Origin: Hofstenia miamia
Taxonomy: Eukaryota > Xenacoelomorpha > Acoela > Hofsteniidae
Length of the DNA stretch: 31,304 nucleotides
Assembly: GCA_900660155.1 (NCBI GenBank)
Contig: CABFPE010000146.1
Location: forward strand, 683,581-714,884
Direction: 5' to 3'
Below are positions 18,451 through 28,670 of the stretch, piece by piece. Every line of letters starts with the position of its first letter. Position 1 is the first letter of the stretch. The translations under genes and the position numbers were made by a program. The notes below the pieces were generated by a model that was not told the DNA's origin, ran no database searches, and was given only the letters and a program-made list of their open reading frames with translations.

Positions 18451-18806
18451 ATGTGATCTATTGTGCACTGTGATTTCTAATTGACCCTATTAGTCTTCTA
18501 TCGTGTGAATATTTGCACAGGCTAAGTGTACATTGTCCATTGTTAATCTTTAGATCATGAGACATGGTGGAGAAAACGTACTGTCATAATATACATATAA
18601 ATGCTACACTTGAATATATACATGTACATATAAATACACTATATTTATTCGGCATGGCTGAATTGCATTCTAATTGTCTAGCATATTAACTAAGTGTTCA
18701 CAAGCTGCAATGTAAACATCCAATAAGAAATCAACACAATTTTTTAGCAAATCAAATTGTTAGAAAGGTAATAAATTAATGAAAGCATATTCGTTGTCAC
18801 AGAGGA
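18451..18806. other. Upstream region of the GPCR gene
   Basis: No repeat or gene recognised. Several TATA-like runs occur in AT-rich DNA, so no promoter can be fixed from sequence alone. Confidence 0.4.
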
Positions 18807-20967
18807 ATGAAAAATATATCACAAGATACGTTTTTAGAAGATCAGTCATTCTTTCTTTTGGTTTTCACTTCTGCTGAAAGCATATTAGCTATCATCTTAA
18901 ACATCGGTGTAATAATAATATATTATCACCGCAAAGAATTGAAACAATCTTCATCGCATACCATTTTGGCAAGCTTAGCTTTTACTGATTTCTCTACATG
19001 CGGGTGCCTTCTCTTCAAAACAATTTCTCAAATATATTTAATTCCATCAAATGACATTTGGGGCGACATTTATTGTCGTGTGATCTACACTGGTTTCTTA
19101 ATGTGGGCTTTCATCTATTCATCGTGGTTCCACATCATTCTCATCACAATGGATAGGTATATAGTTAAAGATATTGTTCGTTGTAAGGTTATAAAATTAC
19201 TTCTCCTCAACGGAAGAAGTACTTAATTATTACTTTTATCTTAACATGATAATTTTGTTATTTTTAAAATTTTACAATGATCCTTTTCACACCATCAAAA
19301 AATTCTCAAATATTATTTTGAGATGTTTAATTTAACAAATATTTTTAAAAAAGATTTAAAAAAATTTGTAGTTTTATGCATTTTGATAATAACTTTATAA
19401 TTGTTGAGTTTGTATTGAGGTTTTTCTGAATTTGAAATGCTGTAAAAATTCTGATCTTTGGATTATAGGTGTCAATTTTTTCTAGTGATGCAATGGATTA
19501 AGGTGTCGTCGAAATTGTCATTTGTATGCTTAGCATCTTAAATACAAACGTAGTTAAAATATTTCCAAAAAACTGGAGACATTAAAACTAAATTTATAAA
19601 TGTATATGCATATTGTCAATGTCTTTGTTAGGATTCAAACTGTTGACATCATTAAATTAAACATTGTTCGTGGCCCACAAGGTAGGAATTTTACGATACA
19701 TACTCATCCCCCATAATATGCATTTAGGGAAAGGTATGTGCAAAATTAGATAGAATCAGTTTTGGTTTTAATTGTCAAACTGTGTGCAAGTTAAATATTC
19801 TGATTGTGTATGGGCATTTTATGTATTGTTTTTAGAAGTTTTTAATGTATATTTGGTTCCACTCTGCATTTATAGTTTTTATTCGTTTGAACTAATACTT
19901 AGTTTGAAATTTATAGATTCGTCACTCTTTAGTTTACGCAGGATACAATTTCCATTTTAATCCACAAATATTTGTGTATAATTGACTCCAGCATATTTTG
20001 ATTTTTTTCGTATGGCCATTATTGAGGCATAATTTGTAAGTAGTAAAAATATTTTGTACTGAACTACGTTACAAATTCTTTTTTGCTGGAAATATTAATA
20101 AACTGAAAAGTTTTTGAGGTCTGGAAAACTGAAAATGAGGTGCAATTTCTCAATAATGTAGCGCAAATTGCATTTGATTCCCCTTTTTTGATTAGCAATA
20201 ATTTTTAGCAAAAGTTAACAAAGTTTTCAATGTTTCATTTAAGGAAATGTTTATTATTTCTTTTTCAACAAAACGATGCATATTGCTAAGGCTTGCAATG
20301 GCACTGCTTCTCAAATACTTAAGAAGCCACATTTGTGAACACTATCATTTAAAATATCATTTTCTATTTCGGATAGCTTCTATAAATTTATATCTTTAGA
20401 TTCGTTGCTGTTGTTTATCCAATGAAGTATACTAACCTGAGTACTTCTTATCGTCAGCTGTACGTAGTAATTATTGGTACATACTTTGCTGGCGCTGCTT
20501 GTGTATGGCACGGGCTTATAACGGCTCGCGTTGGAGAAAATGGTTGTATTTATTTACTAAGTTCATGGTCTTTTGCTGAAAGAACTGCCTCTTACGCCAT
20601 GTTTGTTTTTCTTGCATGTTTTTTCACAGTTTCTATCTTCACATTGTATTCAGTTATTATTTGGAAAGTTCTCTTTACAAGCAGAAAGATTGCGCGCAAA
20701 TCTACAAAGTCCCAGAAAAGGGCAACAACAATTTGTATTATTTTAGTTGCGGAATTCATCGTCTGCAACTATCCAGCAGTGATCAATACAATTTTGATCA
20801 TGCTCGATGAAACTTTCAATCTTGGTTTCAATTTTTCAGGTGAATCATTTACGATTCTTATCAATTTGCAGTTAGTAACAGCATCTTCTGTCATCAATCC
20901 CATCATTTACATTGCCTGTAATACTGACTTTCTCACGATTGTAAAAAACTGGAATTTGTTCCCTTGA
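18807..20967 (+). CDS. Class A (rhodopsin-like) GPCR, two exons: 18807-19156 and 20400-20967
   Basis: Splicing 19156|GT to AG|20400 gives an uninterrupted 305-residue protein. It is a plasma-membrane receptor with seven segments: TM1 about 15-40 with Asn32 (1.50), TM2 about 52-72 with LAFTD (Asp61, 2.50), Trp85 in the first outer loop, Cys90 (3.25), TM3 ending MDRF (115-118) followed by VAVVYPMKY, TM4 about 138-158, Cys166 in the second outer loop as disulfide partner, TM5 about 179-206, a basic inner loop, TM6 with CNYP (239-242) in place of CWxP, and TM7 with NPIIY (283-287). An N-glycosylation site NIS sits at residues 3-5. The tail is short. The ligand is unknown; cnidarian-type orphan or amine/peptide receptor are both possible. 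No stops or frameshifts, so it may be functional. Confidence 0.88.
19157..20399 (+). other. Intron of the GPCR gene (phase 2, in the DRF Arg codon)
   Basis: 1243 bases with donor AG|GTATAT and acceptor TTTATATCTTTAG|A. Splitting the codon AG|A restores Arg of the E/DRY-type motif, strong support for these exact borders. The intron is AT-rich with no convincing gene; a 62-codon frame at 19772-19960 is chance. Confidence 0.88.
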
Positions 20968-21194
20968 AACAAACATATTAAAGAGTGAACAACAATACAT
21001 TTTTATATGGTGTGTGATTAAAATTTAATATTGTCTAATATTAATTAACTAATCAATATAAGTATTTGATTATTTGGAAGATGAGTAAAGTGTGAATGTA
21101 ACTTTTCTCATAATGGCGGTTTAGTTACAATTATTGTCATATGTTTGAGAATATAATCTTCCTCTGCTGAAATACATGTATTCACATGAATTAA

Positions 21195-21380
21195 ACAGAA
21201 AAATTGAAATATTTTGAAGTAAAAATGTTCAATTTGTTTGAGAGATTTGGAGGTGAAGTTTTTAGCAAAGTGCAAAATTCACCTATAACAATAAAACTCT
21301 ATTATAACCGAAAGAAGAGAGAATTGAGGCATACAGTGCAGGCATCTTTAAGATCTACTTTTTCAGGTTTTCAACTTTGA
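21195..21380 (+). CDS. Exon-like frame of unknown identity, part 1
   Basis: Open from 21195 to TGA 21378, with an ATG at 21225. It has strikingly coding-like content for this region: MFNLFERFGGEVFSKVQ, then YYNRKKRELRHTV and LRSTFSGF. The A+T share is lower than around it. A possible acceptor (TTAAACAG) ends at 21198 and a possible donor (CAG|GTTTTC) lies at 21365-21366. It may be an exon of a host gene lying downstream of the GPCR, or a transposon relic. I do not recognise the domain. Confidence 0.35.
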   Translation, partial: TEKLKYFEVKMFNLFERFGGEVFSKVQNSPITIKLYYNRKKRELRHTVQASLRSTFSGFQL

Positions 21381-21541
21381 ATATTAATTTATACTAAAAT
21401 GCAGTATAATTTAAAAAAAGAAGTTCAGGAAAGTATCATATTCGTTTGAAATTGATATATTTTATATTGTTTTTGGATTATTTTTAGGTTATCGTCTTAC
21501 ATAAAACTAGCGTTTGTTTTATAATAGATTATAATTTTTAG

Positions 21542-21706
21542 CAAAACTTAAAAGTTTGTGACATGGATGATAATACTATTCCTGAACTTTCACTCCACTT
21601 CGTTACATCTCAGATTCTAGTGGATCCCAAGATTGAATTATGTGTTCGTTGCAGAGAAATTTATAATGAATTTTATATTTCTTTAGATGAACAAGAAAAT
21701 ATTTGA
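21542..21706 (+). CDS. Exon-like frame of unknown identity, part 2
   Basis: Follows an acceptor-like ATTTTTAG at 21534-21541 and is open to TGA 21704-21706. It contains MDDNTIPELSLHFVTSQ and a CVRC pair followed by an acidic EIYNEF...LDEQENI end. It lies 161 bases after part 1 and has the same coding-like feel, so the two may be exons of one gene, but the phases of the candidate splice sites do not agree simply. Function unknown. Confidence 0.33.
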   Translation, partial: QNLKVCDMDDNTIPELSLHFVTSQILVDPKIELCVRCREIYNEFYISLDEQENI

Positions 21707-21973
21707 AAAGGTGCAAACTTGCACTTAAACTTTCATTTTAAAGTAGTAAATACGTTTTTTCTTAAACTCTAGTATTGTGTAAAATCCAGTACTGCTTAAA
21801 GTATGTTGTGCCAAAATACGTTTCAGCAGTAGTAGAGCTCAACTGTACTATTTCTCAAACTTGTCACTAATAGCGCCCCCTGAATAACTTACTGATTATC
21901 AAACACCCTCTTGGCAAAAAAAGCAAAACCGAATTTGTACGTATTAATATTACATAACTCTAGTCTCTAGTGT

Positions 21974-23007
21974 GAATGATGGGCTTGTTTAAGTTCGTAA
22001 ACCTCCTTGATATCCATTTTAGTTAGAAACAGTCGTAAACAGTCACTATGTCCAGGAGGCTTCTTTTGTTTTCAAAAAGCCATGTGAAAGCACTGAACGC
22101 GCGCTCTATTAATTTTGAGCTTGGAAATGCAATGAAAAAGTTTATTCTTTCTACCTAAACCACCCCCATCGTCCATTTAGTAACCAGCAAAATATATGCT
22201 TAGATATAATGCACATAATGTACCGGTATTCAAAAAAAAATGTAAAAAGTTATTTTCCGGTTGAATTCTACATAAAATATTATTTAATATCAATTGTAAT
22301 AGACCGAAATCAATACGCGGACATATCTAACACCTAGTGCTCTCTAATGTAAGAACAGCTGGACATATCTTTGATATTTATAAAATTAAATTCAATGTAT
22401 ATCAATGTGTTGTTGTTTATGAAATGTTCACGTATAACAAACTATTTAACTGCGTAGGTATTTCCTATTTTTGTATATACAGTATATATATATATATATA
22501 TATATATTTCGTGCATTTTGCTTAACTCTATATTCTTTGTTCTTCAATTATGTAATTTGAAATGTGTTTTAGGTCAATTTACAAGTAATGGTAAGAGAAT
22601 TTCAGCGCCGTCAATAATTTTTTTACAATTATTTCAAAATTTACGGCCTTAGCCGATTCGCATGTTGCTGGATGGAAGACCAGAACTGAATAAAGGCATG
22701 TAAAAAATATTCAAATAAATTTAAATTTTACAAGTATTTTGTGTATTTTAGACCAAATACACGTATGTTTTACATTGATGTAACATATATACTGTGTTAG
22801 TAATAGCAACTTCTCACTTTGAGGCCATCCTTTAAGTTTTTTTATAGTGAAATTTATTACATTCTTGTCTTAAAAATATCAAATACTGACAACTCAGCAC
22901 ATTCTTAAATCATTAATGATTTACATGCATTATACAATGCACTTTCGCAAAATAATTATTTTAGAAAAAGTAGTAAAATAATTAATAAGAGATCCACTTA
23001 CTTACGT
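21974..23007 (+). repeat. 1.03-kb tandem duplication, copy A
   Basis: Runs from GAATGATGGGCTTG to CTTACTTACGT and recurs at 23010-24043 with about ten differences, including different AT-microsatellite lengths. The two copies are separated by CC. The unit holds no convincing gene; the 62-codon frame present in both copies ends in the AT tract. Confidence 0.95.
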
Positions 23008-23009
23008 CC

Positions 23010-24043
23010 GAATGATGGGCTTGTTTAAGTTCGTAAACCTCCTTGATATCCATTTTAGTTAGAAACAGTCGTAAACAGTCACTATGTCCAGGAGGCTTCT
23101 TTTGTTTTCAAAAAGCCATGTGAAAGCACTGAACGCGCGCTCTATTAATTTTGAGCTTGGAAATGCAATGAAAAAGTTTATTCTTTCTACCTAAACCACC
23201 CCCATGGTCCATTTAGTAACCAGCAAAATATATGCTTAGATATAATGCACATAATGTACCGGTATTCAAAAAAAATGTAAAAAGTTATTTTCCGGTTAAA
23301 TTCTACATAAAATATTATTTAATATCAATTGTAATAGACCGAAATCAATACGCGGACATATCTAACACCTAGTGCTCTCTAATGTAAGAACAGCTGGACA
23401 TATCTTTGATATTTATAAAATTAAATTCAATGTATATCAATGTGTTGTTGTTTATGAAATGTTCACGTATAACAAACTATTTAACTGCGTAGGTATTTCC
23501 TATTTTTGTATATACAGTATATATATATATATATATATATATATCGTGCATTTTGCTTAACTCTATATTCTTTGTTCTTCAATTATGTAATTTGAAATGT
23601 GTTTTAGGTCAATTTACAAGTAATGGTAAGAGAATTTCAGCGCCGTCAATAATTTTTTTACAATTATTTAAAAATTTACGGCCTTAGCCGATTCGCATGT
23701 TGCTGGATGGAAGACCAGAACTGAATAAAGGCATGTAAAAAATATTCAAATAAATTTAAATTTTACAAGTATTTTGTGTATTTTAGACCAAATACACGTA
23801 TGTTTTACATTGATGTAACATATATACTGTGTTAGTAATAGCAACTTCTCACTTTGAGGCCATCCTTTAAGTTTTTTTATAGTGAAATTTATTACATTCT
23901 TGTCTTAAAAATATCAAATACTGACAAATCAACACATTCTTAAATCTTTAATGATTTACATGCATTATACAATGCACTTTCGCAAAATAATTATTTTAGA
24001 AAAAGTAGTAAAATAATTAATAAGAGATCCATTTACTTACGTA
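23010..24043 (+). repeat. 1.03-kb tandem duplication, copy B
   Basis: Near-identical partner of 21974-23007. It ends with CTTACGT, followed by unique sequence. It could be a recent tandem duplication or two alleles placed in tandem. Confidence 0.95.
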
Positions 24044-24138
24044 AATTATTTGAAAGAGAGCAATTACAGTTATCCGTTTGAATAAAAGAGTGATTCAGCC
24101 TTAATGCAACTTTCTCACAATTTGAACAAATGCATTTC

Positions 24139-25440
24139 TTTTTGTAGGGAAAATTTTCTCCAGTTTTCAAAATAAGCAAATTGGTCATTTAAAAGGAAAA
24201 GAATAAAGAATTTCTACCTATCACGTCATATTCAAATGTGCTGTTTCAGAAATTTTGAAAGTATTTTCATATACGTTTTTCTACTTTCAATGTAATATAA
24301 CCAGAAATGGTGTCCCAAGCAACAAGGATTCATTGACCATTGATGATCCATTATTACCTCCAATTTTGGCCATTATTGGTTTTTGGCCATTGGGCCATTA
24401 ATGGCCCAATGATAAATCAAGCAATGAGTCAATAATGAAGAATTTTAAGCCTTTTTCTCAAATTATTCATGAGATAAAAAATAAAATGTTCAAAATTATT
24501 ATTGACTTGTACTCCATAAAATATAAAACAAACATCCATAAATTCAAATTTTGCCTATCATGCGCTCTGATTTTCTCGATACAGATCCGCTTAAGTAAAG
24601 GAAGGAGGACATTTAACACAATGACTACTAATTCCGAGTGCTTCTTCAGTACGTTCAGGACTGTTTTCACTGTTCGCAAATTCTCGCTCAACTGTGACAC
24701 TGCTCAAACCACTTTATTCTTGAATTTGAGTAACTTTTGAATTCAGTTTGACATGATTTGAACGTTAATACGCCAGGAATATTTTTCGGTAAACTGTCTA
24801 TCTGATTTTTTTTTGAGGTCGATTAAACGGCTAGAAGTATATTAACCGTTGCCAGCTCAAAATATAGCTATCATGAGTATCGAAGATCTATAAGCACATG
24901 TATTGTTATTACAGAACTTCTTGGGATTACGTTAATAAAAAGAGTCAAAGCAATGAATATATTTGCCAAAGGATACAATTAAACTACACACTAAATATAA
25001 AATATATATTAATAATAATTTTGTTTGCGTGTGTGTGTGCATATGTGGTGAGCCCAGTGTAAAAAATCAGTAAATGTATTTAGCATGTTCTGTGTCTCCG
25101 ATTGCATTTTGCCGATGTAAAAGTGCATATTTTAATTTTTTTCTTCTATAATATCATTTTCTAAATCATTCCAAATACTAGAGGCTGCTCGATGAAAACA
25201 ACGATAGGAAATACTGCTGCAAGTAAACTTATGTGATCAAGAATTTACTTTTAAGTAATTATCAATAAATGAAATTGATTGTCGGCTATATTTATATTTA
25301 AGCAAAATTGAAGTTGCATGGAATTGTACTAGATAAAGTGGATAATATATTATACTTTCGTCTGTATTCACTAACATGATCATGCTTATTTGAAAATTTA
25401 ATGTTTTAGTGACTTATTAAAAGTTTTTGATTATAAATAG
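24139..25440 (+). repeat. Inverted duplication, left arm (1302 bp)
   Basis: Reverse complement of 30003-31304, with equal length and only a few differences seen (for example GTGTCCCAAG here against the complement of GGGCCGCC there). It contains a CCATTATTGG-type patch, the perfect 20-bp palindrome at 24390-24409, and the C-terminal end of a minus-strand LINE. A 101-codon frame at 24435-24740 and its antisense frame occur in both arms but show no domain, and the arms are too alike for that conservation to count as evidence. Confidence 0.95.
24390..24409. repeat. Perfect 20-bp palindrome
   Basis: TTGGGCCATTAATGGCCCAA reads the same on both strands. It is the core of a run of CCATTATTGG/CCATTGATGG motifs and recurs unchanged in the right arm at 31034-31053. 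Confidence 0.9.
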
Positions 25441-25800
25441 CGGCTTTTGTATTAAAATTAATAAATAAAAATGAACGATAATATATTTGCGATAAACAAA
25501 ATGCATGTAATAATTGAACGTGATAATCTGGTCTTACATTTCTGAAGTGGTAGAAGTATCTAACGCCAGAAGCCCATTTTTGTGACTTTTTTGGAGAAGT
25601 TTATCAAATTTCAAATCTTTGTCAATATCAACACCTAAATATGTAACATGATCACTTTGTTTTATTGGAACACTGTTAACAATTAATTCGATTTTGTTAT
25701 ATTTTTTACGGAATTTGGGGAAAAGATAATGAATTGCGTTTTTCAATATTAATTCTTAATTGATTGGATGAGAAATACCTAGAAAGATTTTCAAAATCAC
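25080..25800 (-). pseudogene. LINE reverse-transcriptase relic crossing the inner edge of the left arm
   Basis: On the minus strand, 25793-25718 encodes a piece with RYFSSNQLRINIEKTQFIIF, the classic N-Q-L-x-x-N-x-x-KT-x-hhF block after the YxDD motif. In a shifted frame, 25700-25537 continues with PIKQSDHVTYLGVDIDKDLKF (the YLGVxID block). After stops, the C-terminal RCFHRAASSIWNDLEN block lies at about 25210-25160. The order is that of a non-LTR ORF2 C-terminal half. Several frameshifts and stops. It runs through 25440 without a break, so the left arm plus its inner flank is the original arrangement and the right arm is the copy. Confidence 0.6.
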
Positions 25801-25873
25801 TTTAAATTTAGAAAGCTTAATTTGAATTGTGCTAATAATATAAATACACTGAAAGTTTCAAGAATATAAGTTT

Positions 25874-25920
25874 CAGGCTCGTAGGCAGGGTGGGGCACGG
25901 GGGAGCACGTGCTCCTCCCG
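25874..25920. promoter_or_regulatory. hAT-type left terminal sequence with hairpin
   Basis: CAGGCTCGTAGGCAGGGTGGGGC followed by the perfect 14-bp palindrome GGAGCACGTGCTCC (25902-25915) and a C-rich stretch. CAG start, G-rich terminus and subterminal palindrome are typical of ZMYM/TTF-type hAT elements, and the matching transposase relic begins 440 bases inside. No matching right end was found. Confidence 0.5.
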
Positions 25921-26315
25921 CTTTTCATAATGAGTGCATTTCACTTATGAAAATTATGCGCTTTTGCTGTTTTCAATATAAAAACTAGAAAGGAGAAATA
26001 CGTTTTGTAATTAAATTAATGTGTAATGCTGTTTCATAAATAGGCTATTATCATCACTTGTTTACTAATAGTATTCTAAAATTATCTTGAATTCAATTTG
26101 TTTCATTTCATTACTACGAAGAAATAATATACAACTGTATTGTACATGAGCGACTGTATTAATTCTATCACACTTTTATCACGATAATTTAATCACATGT
26201 TTGTCGTTTTACTTTATTTTGTTTAATTTGTTTTAGCCTTCAATAGAAAGTTTGCAGTTGGAATATAAACTAAAATTTCTAGTTTCTTATTTCTAAGATT
26301 AAATTTACTATTTAG

Positions 26316-27937
26316 TTTCAAGATGAACAAAAAAGAAAAGCATCTGGTTCAGAGTTCAAGCGTGCCAAAGAGCAAAAACTTCTAAAGGAAAGTAGTAAAT
26401 CAATGACCAAAATTTCTTATTTCTTTGGCAAGCTCTCAATTACAAACAATGCTCATGCCCCTGGGCAATCTGTTTCTGATGGTGATACTTCACGGCAATC
26501 TATTTCTGATGGTGATACTTCAAGGCAATCTATTTCTGATGGTGATACTTCACGGCAATCTATTTCTGATGGTGATACTTCACGGAAATCTGTTTCTGGT
26601 AATCATTCTGTTGGTGATATAACCTCTCATGACATAGGATCTATGGATCTAGTTACAACTATACCATGAATGTCCAATACCGAAAAGCTTATTTTATTTG
26701 AAAAACATTACCGACCCCTTTCATCGCCTCTGTCATCATTTAGTGATAGTAAGAGACGTCGTTTTCCCATTAAACTGCTCAATAAATATCCTTATCTGAG
26801 ATACAGCAAAGAAAAAAATGGTGTATACTGTGGTGCTTGTGCATTTTTTTTGTCAGCTAAAAGTAAGGAAGGCAAATGACGTTTTGTGTTTACTCCAGCA
26901 AATGACTGGAAAAATTTGGGGAAAGATTTTGCAAAGCATATGTCTAACAGATATCATGTTCATGCACTAGAGCTTTTGGATGATACTAAGAGAATGTGCA
27001 ACAATCCGAAATCGCAAATACAAATTCAGCTTGATGCAGTATTGCAGGAACGCATATGCTTTAATGAGCACATCCTCCAAGATTGCATGGTTGAAGCAGT
27101 TCTATTTTTGGGGAAGCAAGGTCTTGTATTCATTGGAACAAATGGAAAGACATCTGATACTAGTGTGAACCAAGGAAACTTTCTTGCACTACTCTAGTTA
27201 CTTGCAAAACGCAATCCTAAATTAATGCAGCATCTCAATTCACCAAGGATTAGAATGCCACATATCTTTCTGGAACAGTTCAAAATGAGCTCATTCAGAT
27301 CATTGGATATCACATGATTCAAGCAGATGGTCTCTTGGAAATAAGAAGTGCAAGGTTTTATACAATTTTGTTAGATAAAGTATCGTTACACAACAAAGAA
27401 AAAGTTGTCATTACAATTTGTTTTGTTGAAAATAATGATATCATTCAGAAAGAAGTTCTTGATGTTATTCAAACTGACAGAATCACAGGCCATGCTCTAT
27501 ACAATGTGAAGAAATTGTTGTTAGACCATGAACTAGAGCTTGACAATCTACGTGGACAAGGATACAATGGTGCCAGCAACATGCGGCATGGCTTGGCAAA
27601 AACATTTTTGGCAGAGAACAGCTTAGCATTCTATGGGCACTGTCAGGGTCACTGCTTGAATCAATTAATTTCTCATAGCTGTGCCATTCCCCAAATTCAT
27701 AATATCTTGGAAAAATTGAAAGCTATAGCATTATGGATTAAGAAATCTCCAAAGAGAGAACAACTACTAAATGAGATCATGAAGAAAGAAGCCCTGGTTA
27801 CACACAAAAAGTGTCTATGGAATATTTGCATCACAAGGTGGATAGAGAATATTGACGGCTATCATCAGTTTTATGATGCACTATGCTACATTGTCATACT
27901 GTGTGTAGCATCCGCTACCAGGCTTCAACAGAGTTAA
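26316..27937 (+). pseudogene. hAT-family transposase relic (TTF/ZMYM1-like, DUF4371)
   Basis: The frame is open from a TAG at 26313 that overlaps a possible splice acceptor (TTTAG|TTTCAAG). Order of parts: basic N-terminus (KRKASGSEFKRAKEQK), a repeated RQSISDGDTS linker, TTF-type zinc-finger-like region (RRRFPIKLLNKYPYLRYS..., then VYCGACAFF, NDWKNL and HAL), and from 27314 a DUF4371/RNase-H-like region (ILLDKVS, RGQGYNGASNM, HCQGHCLNQLI). In-frame stops are TGA 26667, TGA 26877 and TAG 27195-27197. A frameshift lies near 27245-27285. The usual YDGA has become YNGA (Asn codon 27566-27568), so a catalytic carboxylate is probably lost. The C-terminal dimerisation domain is absent after 27937. 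Inactive relic. Confidence 0.75.
26463..26600 (+). repeat. 30-bp in-frame minisatellite
   Basis: Four full units (starting 26463, 26493, 26523, 26553) and a partial fifth (26583-26600). Each codes RQSISDGDTS or a one- or two-residue variant. Units differ at one to three bases and keep the reading frame. Confidence 0.95.
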
Positions 27938-28599
27938 TTATTCTTTTAAATCATTATTTACTGTTAGATGCGAGTAGGGATGCACTGATATTTTTTCTTT
28001 ACTCCCACATGAGATACATTGTTATTGACTTGTATAATTTTCAAGTAACCCAATACCATTTAGGTATGCTGTCATTACAGTTCCTCTCTGTGATTTCACT
28101 GTGGCCTTCAGCCAACTCCAATCTCTGAATCAATCCACATTCTTGTGCCTCTGTTGTTGATCAAGTAGTTCCAATTCTCAGCTCAATGAAGTAACTTATG
28201 TGTTCCCTATCCTATCTCAGTGCAGCTCTCAAGGCTGGAATTAACTGACTTAAACTCAATTTGTAATGTGTAATTTTGTACTTTACAACCTGGCAAATTC
28301 TCTAGCTGCTTAATAAATATTACTTCAGCCATTACCAAAAACTATTGGGTTTAATTAACATAGATAAATAAAGTAGATAGTTACTTGCAGCTTCCTACCT
28401 TAAATTTAGATAACAATACATGCTCGGTCTATTTATCATCTATTTATAGGTCACCTAATTAGACAATGTAATATAGATATAACCTATGGTAGGCTACTTA
28501 GCCTTATCTCCAAAATCAATTTGTTAATACATGCAAACGATTGAATTGATAGTCAGCTAAATGGAGAAAAACTCCTATTCATACACCTAATGTAAATGC
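27938..28599. other. No gene seen; unclear remains after the transposase relic
   Basis: The transposase similarity stops near 27900. The rest is AT-rich with stops in all frames. I found no terminal repeat that would complete the hAT element started at 25874. Confidence 0.45.
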
Positions 28600-28670
28600 A
28601 GGTTTATGGCTTGAATCAAGGACCCTCAAATCACTCCCAATGTGTGTCCAAGCCACTACTACTGCATCTG
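28600..28670 (-). mobile_element. tRNA-derived SINE-like or decayed tRNA sequence
   Basis: On the minus strand, TAGTGGCTTGG resembles an A box (TRGYNNARNGG) and, about 32 bases on, GGGTCCTTGATTCAAGCC resembles a B box (GGTTCGANTCC) with a T-arm-like stem. The acceptor stem is not recognisable, so it is not a functional tRNA gene. Confidence 0.35.

Noticed and set aside
22337..23560. 62-codon frame found twice (22337 and 23372)
   Set aside because: The second copy is due to the tandem duplication, not selection; the frame ends in an AT microsatellite and has no domain.
24435..24740. 101-codon frame present in both inverted arms, with a 77-codon antisense frame
   Set aside because: The arms are almost identical by duplication, so conservation is no evidence of coding. 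No domain, start context or promoter supports either frame.
24139..25440. Inverted arms as long terminal inverted repeats of one giant transposon
   Set aside because: A LINE relic runs through the inner edge of the left arm, and the hAT relic has its own terminus at 25874.
25866..25873. ATAAGTTT as target duplication of the hAT relic (also seen near 30209)
   Set aside because: The second occurrence lies inside LINE coding sequence and is not next to a matching right terminus.
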